From Talinum fruticosum (lineage: Eukaryota; Streptophyta; Magnoliopsida; Caryophyllales; Talinaceae), in assembly GCA_021018815.1 (NCBI GenBank), contig JAITYX010000139.1, positions 496,001-560,000 of the forward strand: a stretch of 64,000 nucleotides of DNA. The letters run 5' to 3'. Positions 21,589 to 32,399 of the stretch are shown piece by piece (position 1 is the stretch's first letter; each line of letters begins with the position of its first letter). Below the pieces are notes generated by a model that worked only from the letters and a program-made list of their open reading frames with translations, was not told the origin of the DNA and made no database searches. Made by a program: the position numbers and the translations under genes.

Positions 21589-22137
21589 GCGTGCTTTTGC
21601 AGTACGATCAGGTGGAAGAATGTGATAGGCCACTATTTTCTCCTGTCATTCTTTTCTGATCACAAAAGTAGAATTTGTTCCCTTTTTTTTGCACATTATT
21701 ATTACTGATTTCAAATAGATAAAAATAGCTAACTTCAATCACAACCTATGCTTTTCGTTAAAGGGTCATGAATGATTACGCACTCTTAACAATAAATACA
21801 TTAATTTTATCAACTTTAAGATGACAATATATTTAGAAACACTCATACTTGAAGTTATTCTAAAAAGAACAAGATTACTATTACTACATGAAATTTACCC
21901 AACAAAATGCTACTTTTAATTAATCAAAGTGTATAAAATTCATTGAATAGAAGAATTATACAATTAAATTTTTTTTTCACTAATAAAACTCAAAATTTTA
22001 ACTTTTTTCCTAGATTTTTATTAAAACTTGAAAATATTATTCTTTTTGCTTACAAATTTTCATATTTTCCCCTATCATTAACCGCAATAAGAAGACAGAA
22101 AGGATTTTCTTTTTTTTGGGGGGCAGGATACCAACTT

Positions 22138-22566
22138 CTACTCTGTTCGGCAACAACATTTGGAGTAACTTTTAGCGTTTTGACCAAGTTAAAATACTAA
22201 CCAAATATTAGTGTTCGGTAAGCTAGTATTTTAACTAGCATTTGCAGTAGCTTATAGCATTTCAAGTATTGTTTCGAAAAGTTAAGAATATTAGTTTTTC
22301 ATATTTAAAAGTAGCGTTTCATATTTTTTTGACATAAGTATACCTTCATTAATTTATGTTTGGCAAATTATCTATATCATTTTACGTTAATTTACAATAA
22401 TCAGTGAACTCAACCATTAAATTTACTGAACACATTTATTCAACTCGCTTAATTAAACAGATATCCTCTAACAGATAAAACCTAACGAGTTATCAACTAG
22501 CTAAACAACTATCGAACACACAAATACCTATCCGCTACTCAAGCGAGTTCATTTTGTTGAGCACGA
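22138..22566. mobile_element. MITE, family 1, copy 1
   Basis: This segment shares order and wording with the elements at 25848-26258 and 31671-32074 (minus): TTCGGTAAG, AGTATTTTAACTA, GTTTCGAAAAGTTAA, AATCAGTGAACTCAACCA. Its ends are more diverged (CTGTTCGGCAACAAC on the left, GTTGAGCACGAC on the right) and no target duplication can be fixed, so borders are approximate. It has no coding capacity. Confidence 0.65.
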
Positions 22567-22741
22567 CTTTCATCTCTGCATATGTGAACTGCCAAATAAA
22601 GGTGATTTGTGATCTAATGATCTTAATTTCCCTTTGTCCAAAATCATCTCATTGCTTACAAATTATCTACTCATCATATGTTGATGTATTCTTTGAGCCA
22701 TTATTGAACATATTCGCTCCAATTTCAGGTCCTTATGGTTA

Positions 22742-23110
22742 GGCTGTCTTCAATGGTTGTAGTTGGGAGACAGCTACGCCTAGGTGTAAGAGAGAGAAAC
22801 AGGAGAGAGATAATAAAAAATTCAGGGAAGGAGAAGCTGGGCGGGAGAGTTGCTCTAAAGAGCAGGTGGGGGGGAGAGTTGCTCTGGCAACTCCAAAGAA
22901 GAGAGAGAAAATGGGGAGAAGAGAGAGAGGAGAGATAAAATAAAATAAAATAATGGGTTTATTTTTTTATTTAAATTTTTTATTTATAAAATATTATGAA
23001 GTACCTTATATGGGTTGTTATCATTGATAATGATAAATTTTTGGAGCAACTTTTTTGTTTATGTATCAATTGGAACTACTCAAAAGAGTTGTTACCATTA
23101 AAGATAAGCC
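22742..23110. mobile_element. MITE with TTA target duplication (Harbinger/Tourist-like)
   Basis: Inverted ends GGCTGTCTTCAATGGTTGTA and (reverse complement of the right end) GGCTTATCTTTAATGGTAAC bound 369 bp. TTA stands on both sides (22739-22741 and 23111-23113). The interior is a GAGAGA-rich stretch and AT-rich DNA, non-coding. A 3-bp TTA duplication fits PIF/Harbinger-type MITEs. Confidence 0.75.
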
Positions 23111-23113
23111 TTA

Positions 23114-23942
23114 TAAATATGTATCGATATTGACAAGTATTGTTTATAATATACTTATATAATTGCACTTGTGCTCCTCAGGCACTATATTAAATTGAGT
23201 AACTAGAATTTGATATTTCTCCTTAGGTTCATTATTTTTAAGGAGTGATGTAATTTTTAAATTATTGTAGTTTTAAATGCTGCTAATGTTAATTTATACT
23301 TGAGTGTGGATAGATTCAAAAGTCCTATTCGTAATTAACTATTTAAATTGTAATGTAGCTATCTATTTTTTTATTGTGGATTTGAATATTATCCAAGTTC
23401 TCATTTATTATGAGTATGAAATATATAAGTCATTAACAACATTCATTCATGAGTTTATATTATTTTGATTTAAAGTGGTGATATAAAATTATATCATTTA
23501 ATCTAAAGCTGTTACAAGTACTTCCAAAATTAATATTAATTGGAACATGTTAGCCGTGATATAAAATTATGTTATTTAAAAAAATTGTCCAATAAAGTTT
23601 AACAAAATATGGTAAAGCAAAGAGGCATAATCAATATCTTTAGTCCAATATTATTATGTGATTTCATTTTGACAAAAAAAGATTTATTATTATTATTTTT
23701 AATTGATATAATGTACAAGGCATTACTACGTGTAAAATACGCTTTATACTCAACTAGAGTGTCATTTAACTCATTATATGTTTATAACAAATTAAGAGAA
23801 TAATGCAATTACATTGAAAACTTCAAATCGTTTATGTAAAATTTTGTTCCACAACATCATGAACAATAAAATCAATTATTAAACCCCAGCTAGCATTTTG
23901 TTCTTTGGAGTTCCTTTTCAATGCTATCACGTCCATACCATC
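23114..23942. other. AT-rich spacer
   Basis: No gene is seen between the MITE and cysteine-rich gene 3. The last part before 23943 will be the 3' UTR of that minus-strand gene. Confidence 0.35.
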
Positions 23943-24451
23943 TTACGCAGTTACGTCGTAGCAATATTTATGGCACGTCGAGTAGCAATGCTTTGCTTGT
24001 TCTGAAACATTATCAACCAAAACAGTTATTAATTTATCATCCGAGACACTAATTTCAAAACATCACCAACACTGAATTACGTATATATCTTATTTTGACA
24101 GACATTTGGAAACGAAAGCTCACCTTCCTTGTTAATCTTGGCACACAGGTTAGTCGTTTCGCAACCTACCATACAAAACATTCCTTGAGCAACGATTTGA
24201 TTTTCTTTCGAGAGATTACCAGCTGCAGCTGGATCCTTTTGAGCTTCGTCTACGACACATTTTGTTGGGCATTTTTGATCTTGGGGTTGGCAGTTCTCTA
24301 AACACAGATCGACTTTTTCCAGGAAATTTGCATACGTCTTATGATCGTGCTTCTTTGCAGGTTTCAAATCCTTTGCGATTGTGTTGTGTGTAAGTGTGAT
24401 CAGAATGAATAATAATAAGATTGAAAGGGTTGTAAGCTTATTTCCTTGCAT
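23943..24451 (-). CDS. Small secreted cysteine-rich (thionin-like) protein, copy 3
   Basis: Two exons on the minus strand: 24451-24124 (328 nt, donor G|GTGAGC) and 24001-23943 (59 nt, acceptor TTTCAG|AA), phase-1 intron, 128 residues. An in-frame ATG at 24520 is rejected because it lies only a few bases from the TATA box at 24527-24534; the start at 24451 aligns with the paralogs. The signal peptide is MQGNKLTTLSILLLFILI. Ten Cys follow the family spacing, with C-x3-C-x3-C in exon 2. The sequence is clearly diverged from copies 1 and 2, with a longer tail after the last Cys. A secreted role is inferred; the family is not firmly named. Confidence 0.82.
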
Positions 24452-24526
24452 GGTGATCTGTGGTAGAAAAAACAAATGTAAATAATTACAGCAATTTATT
24501 AAAGTAAAGTTTTCATGCATGTGGAA

Positions 24527-24534
24527 TTTTATAG
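24527..24534 (-). promoter_or_regulatory. TATA box of cysteine-rich gene 3
   Basis: CTATAAAA on the minus strand, about 76 bp upstream of the ATG at 24451. Confidence 0.6.
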
Positions 24535-25140
24535 ATGAGTTGAATTATAACCACTTTGTAATATGTGATGTAGCATAATTCTCTCCTGGCATTCTCCCTT
24601 TCATTCGCTTTTCTTTTTTGCTTCGTCAAATTGTTCAGAAATAATATGTTGCATTGCATTTAATTTAACTGAAAGGAATATAGAGAAATAATTCTTTTTA
24701 TATGGATCTCGTGAACTCGATCTCTATGCTAATAGAAATATTGAAATGGTTAAGATCGTTCATATTTAAATTTTTCTAGACATCGTAAAAGTGGGACCGA
24801 CACTGAAAACTATTATTGTAGTTATTGTTAAATAATAAGTGCATGACAGTATAATTACATGTTAAGAGAAGGGAAAAACTAAACTTGGGATCTATAGTTT
24901 CGGGAGCCTTAATTTTAAGAGTACAGATATAGGTTTATGCTTATGGTAGTTAATTAACTTTCATCCAAACCACCTTATAACCTAATGTAATTAATGATGT
25001 ATTTTTCTGCCTTCATTCATATTATAGATTATTGTAATTTTAGATACTTTATTATACGGTATTCAATTTTTTAAAGCTTTTTAATTTCCTTTTTAAGTGT
25101 CAGAAACCTTGTAATTATATTCAACAATATACTTAGAGCA
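24535..25140. other. AT-rich spacer
   Basis: Upstream DNA of cysteine-rich gene 3 and AT-rich spacer. I see no gene or bounded element. Confidence 0.35.
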
Positions 25141-25564
25141 TGTTTGGCCTAATTTTTAAAAAATTATTTTTGTTTTTAAAAAGTACTTTTTGAAAATTGT
25201 TTTTAAGAAAAATTTGAAGTGTTTGGCCTAAATTTTATATAAGTGGTTTTTAAATAATTAATTTATTTGACCAATATTTCTAGAAAGATAGAAATAAAAT
25301 AGAGATAAAACAAAATAAAAGAGAGAGAGGAGAGAGATAAAGATAGAAGAAAGAGAAAAATTAAAATAACGTAAAAAAATAGAACAGACAGAGAGAGAAT
25401 GGGATTTTGGGTGGTTATTACGAAGTTTTTCCGAAATTAGATTTGCTTTTCACGGAGTTTTTTCCAAAATCATTTTTGAAAAATAGTTTTAATTTTTAAA
25501 AAACTAGTGTTTGGCCTAACTTCTGTTTTTGAATTAAAAATAGTTTTAAAATATAGGCCAAACA
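25141..25564. mobile_element. MITE with TGTTTGGCCTA ends
   Basis: TGTTTGGCCTAA at the left and TAGGCCAAACA at the right are inverted, and the second copies of TTTTTAAAAA-type words inside each end extend the inverted repeat. The interior is AT-rich with a GAGAGA tract and non-coding. The duplicated target site is not clear, so the superfamily is left open. Confidence 0.6.
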
Positions 25565-25847
25565 CTAATTACTGTTAATCGATATAAATAAGTGCTAAAT
25601 TTTTAAGAATTTATAATTAGGAAATATGTTCAAGTGTTGGTAAGTGCTAATAAGTGCTGAATAATGCCGACAAGTGTTGATGATAAGTACTTATTTAGTA
25701 CGTTAAAAAGAACCCGATTTAAACCCGATTTCCTAATTTAAATAGGCTAATCCTTTATTCTTTTGAGTGATATCCAATTAGATATGAGTCTTCTAAGGAG
25801 TAAAACTTGGCTTTGAGGCACTCGGCTCATTTAAACACATTCAATTA

Positions 25848-26258
25848 GGTCATGTTCGACAATAATATTTGTAATAGTATTTAGTGTTTTAAATCAAAAA
25901 CACTAACCAACCAAACATTCGTATTCGGTAAGGTAGTGTTTTAACTAACGTTTGCAGTACCTTATAACATTTCGGGTGGTGTTTCGAAAAGTTAAAAATA
26001 TTAGTTTTCACATCTAAAAGTAGTGTTTCATTTTTTATTTTTATTTTTTGACTAAAACATCCCTTGAGATTAATTTATATTTGACAAATTATTTATATCT
26101 TACAATAATCAGCTAACTCAACCACTAAATTTATCAAACACATTTATTAATTCAACCGCTCAATTAAACGAGTTATACGATAATAGCTAAAATCTAACGG
26201 ATATTAGCTATCTAAACAGATTATTTGATACTCAAATAGCTTTTTTTCGAACAAGGCC
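25848..26258. mobile_element. MITE, family 1, copy 2
   Basis: 411 bp with ends GGTCATGTTCGACAA and (reverse complement) GGCCTTGTTCG, flanked by TTA on both sides (25845-25847 and 26259-26261). Similar over most of its length to copy 1 (22138) and copy 3 (31671). It lies about 250 bp upstream of cysteine-rich gene 4. Confidence 0.75.
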
Positions 26259-26440
26259 TTAGATGAGACACAAGTAATCTAGTAGATACATGCATCCTGA
26301 ATGATTAGTAACTAATCCTTTATTCTTTTGAGCGATACGCAATGACATGAAAAAATAGAGGAGATAATGCCACGTTTACAACCAAAAATAATTGTAGGAG
26401 ACAATTATGCTATACACACAAATTAGGCGTAAAATAATGT

Positions 26441-26448
26441 CTATAAAT
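26441..26448 (+). promoter_or_regulatory. TATA box of cysteine-rich gene 4
   Basis: CTATAAAT on the plus strand, 63-70 bp upstream of the ATG at 26511; identical to the octamer of genes 1 and 2. Confidence 0.65.
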
Positions 26449-26510
26449 TAAAGATTATTAGAGATACATCTGGAATAATTAATTAGTAACTTACTTTTTG
26501 ATAATTCACC

Positions 26511-26984
26511 ATGAAGGTAAATAAACTTATTACTGTCTCGACATTCGTGTTCGTGGTAGCCATGCACGTAAACAATGCGATAGCAAGCAATTTAAAGTCT
26601 CTGGAAAGGAACGATTTGGTCGCAAATCAATTTCCCTTGTATGGGGAACTCTACACTTGTGGAGAACAATGTGAGCCTAAAGATAACAAATGCCCAATTC
26701 AATGCTTGAAGCAAATTGCCCTCAAGGATGAAAATTCTTTCATACAATTCCTCAAAGGAAGCCAAACCAGTGTCCGCGGGTTGTTTTGTGTTGTCGGTTG
26801 TGCAGGAGCCACTGTCTGTCCCAAAGTTGAATCTGCAGGTAAAATTTTCGATTTGTCTGTCTAATCAATCGGTTATTAGTTATTAGCTGTTAACTATTAA
26901 CTAATTAACCGTTAATTTAAAATAATTTCAGAAGATGACACGAGCTGTTTTTCGGCCTGTGAAAAGTATCGCTTTGAGGGGTAG
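26511..26984 (+). CDS. Small secreted cysteine-rich (thionin-like) protein, copy 4 (nine Cys)
   Basis: Two exons on the plus strand: 26511-26838 (328 nt, donor G|GTAAAA) and 26932-26984 (53 nt, acceptor TTTCAG|AA), phase-1 intron, 126 residues. The N-terminus MKVNKLITVSTFVFVVAM is a signal peptide and the NNA(I/S)AS segment before the mature part matches copy 1. The Cys spacing equals that of the other copies through Cys 9. The tenth is replaced by Arg (codon CGC at 26970-26972, one transition from TGC), leaving an odd number. This is the only family member on the plus strand. The odd Cys could be free, form a dimer bond or mark the start of decay. Confidence 0.82.
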
Positions 26985-28587
26985 CGATTCCAAAGCGGAA
27001 GAGAAGATTTGGACAATGATTGTTTTGAGGGATACCCAAAGAGATGATTTCGACATATAACTCATCAAATGATCGATAAAATTAGAAATTTTATGAAATA
27101 AGAAGGATTTTTATTTATTAGATTCAGCTTTGTAATTAATTTTCAAAATATATTTGTATAAGCCTCCTCCACACAATATGAGAAGCCTATAATTGGAATG
27201 GAATGGTGATTGTTAGATTGAAGAACATTGTGCATGGTAAGTAAATTGGTATTTGATTTTCTTAAAAAGAATCTGAAAAAGAAAACGAGAAAATTGCTAC
27301 TCCATCTTTCAAACTAGACAACACACAAAAAAAAATAATTAAATAAGTGACATAACTTAGTGTGTTGGCAAATTTTTAAAAGAAATCATCACTTTATATA
27401 TTGGAACAATTCATTAGATAATAAATTGGGTTTTAAAGCTGTGCGCATGATACTCTACTCAACCATTAAGCTTGATAGTTGAGACACCGTGGTATAATTA
27501 TCGATAATTTTATTATTATCCAATTATGTACCGTATTCTTCATAGTATAAGATCAAAAATGATACTCAAAATTGTTGGAGAGAACTAAAAAAATGTTCTC
27601 AACACAAACACATTATGTGAGGTTAACTTTTATTTTTATAATGTATGCAATATATGTTTATAACAAAATGAAATGTTTGAATGAGAGCCTAAATTCAATG
27701 TGTTAAAGAAATCAATATTAACCACTATGTCAAAACCGATATCGCTTAATAATTCGTATACAAAATTGAGCTATCATGATTCATGATCTAGTAAGTATCT
27801 ATGGCCATTTTTTTCAATTGAAAACCTCATATTTTAATGTCGCTTTTCAATTTGAATTATAAATTTTATAGTAGACATAAACATGGCCTTTTAAACTTAG
27901 CTTAATTAATTTGTTACTGATTAATATTGATCAATGTTAAATATTGATACTAATACTTATAATAAACTTAAAAAAACGAGGACTTCTTCATTTTAATATT
28001 AACATAACGCTTACCATTCTACTATTTATCGTTAACCCTTATTGCTCTCTCTATTATTCCTTGTCACTTGTTCTTATTTTCATCTACATTTAAAATTGGT
28101 TACCATTCTACTAAACCTGACTGCTCCGTATTAATCACAACCAATCCTTAGCATTGAAACAAATTGGCTCTATTGCCTCTTACACGACACACTACTTCCT
28201 CTATGATTAGGGTCAAATGTTTACGATTAAGAGGCAAGATTAGTATGTTTGGACCCTATATTCCTCCCGGTGTCGAAAATTTAGATAAAAAAAAAAAAAA
28301 AAAGCTACCTACACCAACATCTCGGAATGTGGATTTGGATTTGGATTTGGATTCGAATTTGAAAAAATACAACTTACAAAGCAAAAGAGACAAAGCTAAG
28401 CAATAATCACTAAAGATTGGACAAAGAAAGAAGGCCAAACACATATATAATTTATCATTCAACGTCAAATGAGATGATTTGAGAGAGTTGACTTAAAAGA
28501 AGGCTGGAATTGAAGAACCTTCAAACACACTATTTCCCCAATAATAGGGTGTATTGAGATTTGAGAGCAAAGTATATAATAAAAATT
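26985..28587. other. AT-rich intergenic stretch
   Basis: 3' UTR of gene 4 followed by AT-rich DNA. It contains an A16 run (28287-28303) and a short GGATTT hexanucleotide array (28331-28356). The part just before 28588 is the 3' UTR of the minus-strand glutaredoxin-like gene. No further gene is seen. Confidence 0.4.
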
Positions 28588-29538
28588 TCAACTGCAAATA
28601 GGGCAGAGCACCAAGCCATTCTCATTACAATCAGGGCATCTCAAAACAACAGTGCTTCCCTGTTTCTTCCCCAAATCATCTCTCACCACCATAACCAATT
28701 TACAGCTCCCATTGCACTGGAAACAGGGCAAAAACCTAACATCCCCACACCCATCACAAACTGCCCCAATCTTCACTCTGGCCAACCCATTCAGCATTTC
28801 GGCGAGGCGGCCCTCTTCGTGGATTCTGAGCACCTCTTCAGCCCCACCCAGATACCTTCCCTTGACGAAAACCCGAGGCGGCACTGCTGATTTCTTCTCT
28901 CTCATCAATTCGTTCAACTCCTCCTTGAACCCTCGATCCATGGAGATGTCCCTCTCGCAGATGGCGAACCCGAGACCTTGAATCACGGATCTGACTTCGT
29001 TGCAGGCCTCAAAGGTTTTCCTGACCCCTCTCAGGGTGGTCGTGTAGAGCACCAGTCTGTCCTCCCCATTGGGGGGCAGAGCTTCTCGAACCCATCAATG
29101 GAAGATTGAGATTGAGATTGGGATTGTGCTTTGGAGGGGACAATCCTGGGGCGAAGAGGAGGGCGGTTGGGGTGGGAGTTTTCTTTGTCTACTACATCTG
29201 GGTCGGCGGAGACGCGGGTGTTTAGGTTGAAGAATTTGGGGGAAAGAGGAGGAGGGGGAGGAGAGAGAGGGAGAAGCGGAAGCTGTCGTTTGAGTCAAGG
29301 CCGGCCATGAGCTCCCAGGAGTTGATGACTTCGGGCTGAAGAGGGGGCAATCTGGGAGGCGGCGAGTGAAGCGAGGAGTTGGGGTGGGAGGAGTGGTGGT
29401 GGAGGGCGGAGGAGGGTCGAGGGTGAGGAGGCCGTAGGTGGTGGAGGTGAGAGAAACGATGTGGTGGCCGAGCGCATTGCTTCCGATCTGGCTGAATTCC
29501 TCGTCTTGGTTAAGAAGAGTCGACGAGACACAACCCAT
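28588..29538 (-). CDS. Glutaredoxin-like protein with C-terminal CxxC repeats (frameshifted in this sequence)
   Basis: Single-exon gene on the minus strand, about 317 codons. The start MGCVSSTLLNQDEEF at 29538 offers a myristoylation-type N-terminus, followed by a Pro/Ser-rich region with PEVINSWELMAGLD. The conserved C-terminal domain (29052-28588) begins VLYTTTLRGVRKTFEACNEV: a thioredoxin fold where the usual CxxC/S active site is replaced by a non-Cys segment. It ends with four CxxC pairs (CDGC, CFQC, CPDC, CPIC) that should bind zinc. Such proteins occur as a plant family of roughly this length. The frame breaks at least three times: at a G6 run (29071-29076, where seven would restore LCPPNGED), near 29240-29275 and near 29340-29410. 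All lie in homopolymer or C/T-rich DNA, so sequence errors are likely; a pseudogene is the alternative. Confidence 0.75.
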
Positions 29539-29749
29539 TGCTCTTGTCAACGAGTTCTGGATAAATTTGATGTGGGTTTGATTGATTTGGTTCTAAAAAG
29601 CTCAAGAGAGGAGAGGGAGTGGAGGAGTGAGAGTGACTCAGGAGGAGGAGTCAAAGACAAAGGACTAGATTCGGGAGAGAGAGAAAGGAGCAGAGGATGA
29701 GGAGGAAGGGGAGTTTCAGTTTCTTGGAGATTCAATTTTCAAATTCCTG

Positions 29750-29835
29750 GGGAGGAGGAGGAGGAGGAGGAGTAATGCTTCACGTGGGTAGGGAAGGGAA
29801 GGGAAGGGAAGGGAAGGGAAGGTAAGGGAAGGGCG
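29750..29835. repeat. (GGA)n and (GGGAA)n microsatellites upstream of the glutaredoxin-like gene
   Basis: Eight GGA-type units (29751-29772) are followed by seven or eight GGGAA units (29790-29828). On the coding strand of the minus-strand gene they are pyrimidine-rich, close to its likely leader. Confidence 0.75.
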
Positions 29836-31670
29836 AGCGCCAATTTAATTTTGAATTCATTAGAATAATACTTTACTAATACTCTAATACAATCCCCTTT
29901 CCTACCCTTCCCTTCAAAATATTAGTTTTTATACCGATAAAGTTTGTCAGTACTTTTAATATATTTTATGAGAATTTTGTTTAATCTATATGTTTGAAGA
30001 TCTTAGGCAAAAATATAATTTTGGAGATTTAAATTTGCATTCTCCTTTTACGTTAACAAGATTGCTAATATTGAAATTCTAAATCACTATAACACATATT
30101 GGGAGATCATTTCTCAACAGTAAAGATACATAGTCATTGAAAATTATTCATGACAAGACTTTTATAGTTTCGGAGTCGGACGTTATTAAGATCTATATTA
30201 ATTATTTAAAAGTTGAATTTTATAAATGTGTTTAAAATATATAATTAATTATTACGATTTTTATTGAAAGTAATGATTGGCATTTGATTAATGAAATTTT
30301 GCAAAAAAATAGATGTAGTGGACCTAAGGGCATTCACGATCACAAAACCAAATTTCATATCAATACCATATCATCTAAAAAATAAAAGTGTATTTAATGC
30401 TGAAGATATTTCCAAAAAAAAAAAAAAAAACTGAAGATATGATCTGCCATCCTAATAATCAACCATTTCTTTCTAATATTCTTATATTTAATAAAGTAGG
30501 GCTGGGTAATTTAATAAAGTGCCATCTATCTCTCTCCTCAATTTCATGTGGGTTCACCTTCTTCCCCAATTGTCCACCCTATTTTCTACCCTTATTAGGT
30601 GGCCTTGGCCTTGGCCTTGGCCTTCTAACCAAATTGGTTGTGTTTCACAATAAGAATATATGGTCAACTAATCTTCTCCTAAATAGGATTGGAAAATAAT
30701 TATACTATAATAGGAGGGTTAATGTATCCTTCATCTTAGGGTTCATCTCTCTCATGGCCATGGGAAGACCAGAGAATATATAGAAGAGGGAGGTGGTAGG
30801 GGAAAGCTTTTGATGCCTCTCTTGAGACTAGTTCGTCTCAAATAATAACCATCTTACAAGAACTTATTCTAGTATATCAATGTCACATTAGTCATTACCT
30901 TCTTACTTAGCATATCAATCGTTTCGTTTAGTAATAATTACTGTTCAAAAATTTTGAACTTTAAAGGCACTCCCTTCGTTTCAAAATAATTCTCGTTTTA
31001 AGGTTACGAGGAGTAATAAGAAAACACTAAATTCATAACAAAATTAATGTTAAAAGACTAAATTGTCTCAAGATTTTATCGAAATAAAGAAAATCAATGA
31101 GAAAATGATATAAATAAAGCAATTCAAAAGGACAAAATTGGTAAAATAGTCATTAATACGTCATTAGAATTATAAAGTGACTAATATTGTGAAACAAAAA
31201 AGTTATTATTTTAAAATGAAAGAAATAGACAACTTGGGATAAACCTTCGGTGGTTTTAAGGTCTAACTAAATCTGTCATAAATTTTGAGGTTATATGTTA
31301 CCACAAATACATATGCAGTTCAATCAATTGTCTTGAATCTGTTCATTTTGGTTTCAGAAGCTATGCTGCAAGGAGAAAAAGTTGCAAATATATTTTTTCA
31401 ACTATCTAAAGAGTCTGATGTCACTCATCAAAGTATCGATAAATGGCCCGAATCCCAGTCAAAATATGGACATGAGATAATAATGACTACTCATATTCCC
31501 TTTTCGTTAGAGGGTTGTTAAAAAATATTAAAAACACACCAAATTTATGACAAAATTTACATTAAAAATCAAAGTTGCCTTAAGTTATTGAACATGAAAA
31601 AATCAATCAAAAAGGAAGAGAAATAAAACAATTAATAAAAACAAATTAGTAAATTCTTCATTCATACTTC
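29836..31670. other. Intergenic spacer
   Basis: AT-rich DNA without a gene. It contains an A-rich run (30413-30430) and four CCTTGG units (30602-30626). Short frames in this stretch do not resemble proteins. Confidence 0.35.
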
Positions 31671-32074
31671 GGTCCTATTCGACAAAATGAGTCTATTTGA
31701 GTAGCGGATACACTGTTTATGTAGGTGATAGTCATGTTAGCGGATAGCTGTTCAATTGAGCGGTTGAATAAATGTGTTCGGTAAATTTAGCGGTTGATTT
31801 AGTTAATTATTGTAAATTGACGTAAAAATATATAAATAATTTGTCAAATATAAATGAATGAAGGGGTTTTTTTTGTCAAAATAATATGAAACGCTACTTT
31901 CAAATGTGAAAATATAATATTCTTAGCTTTTTAGAAACACTACTTGAAGCGCTAAAAGTTACTGTAAACGTTAGTTAAAACACTACCTTAACGAACGCTA
32001 ATATTTAGTTGATTAGTGTTTTGACTTAGTCAAAACGCTAAAAGCTACTTCAAACGTCGTTGCTAAATAGAGCC
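31671..32074. mobile_element. MITE, family 1, copy 3 (inverted)
   Basis: 404 bp, ends GGTCCTATTCGAC and (reverse complement) GGCTCTATTTAGC, with TTC on both sides (31668-31670 and 32075-32077). Read on the minus strand it matches copies 1 and 2 (AGCATTTTAACTAACGTTT, CAATTAACTAAATCAACCGC). Non-coding. Confidence 0.75.
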
Positions 32075-32399
32075 TTCTTTGGAATTCTAAAGTGACAAAC
32101 ATTTTGAAATGAAAAAATTAACATGTATTGTAAAACGGAGGAAGTATTTAAAAGCCTAAACACTGATATTTGGTTGTCACATTATAAAATGTTCAAAATA
32201 TACAAAGCCAATAGTCTTGGCCGCTATAAATAGAAATAGATATGAATGACAAGATATCCTCCAACACAGAATAAAGAGTCCCAACAAAGAGCTTGTAAGA
32301 CAGAGTCCTCCAAAACTGTAATGGCATTTATATGCTTAAATGCCATTACAAAAATTTCTCCAGGTTGTCTAGTCTACTGTCTCGAAATTCAGTCATGAG

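Larger units (their letters stand above)
19590..21800. repeat. Segmental duplication, copy B
   Basis: This is the counterpart of 8710-12150, with blocks in the same order and a complete cysteine-rich gene. The first block is itself partly repeated here (AGAGATGGATAGGG at 19611 and CATGGATGGAGAATGTG at 20058). Similarity extends about 300 bp upstream of the cysteine-rich gene (to about 21800) and ends where copy A reaches about 12150. Confidence 0.8.
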
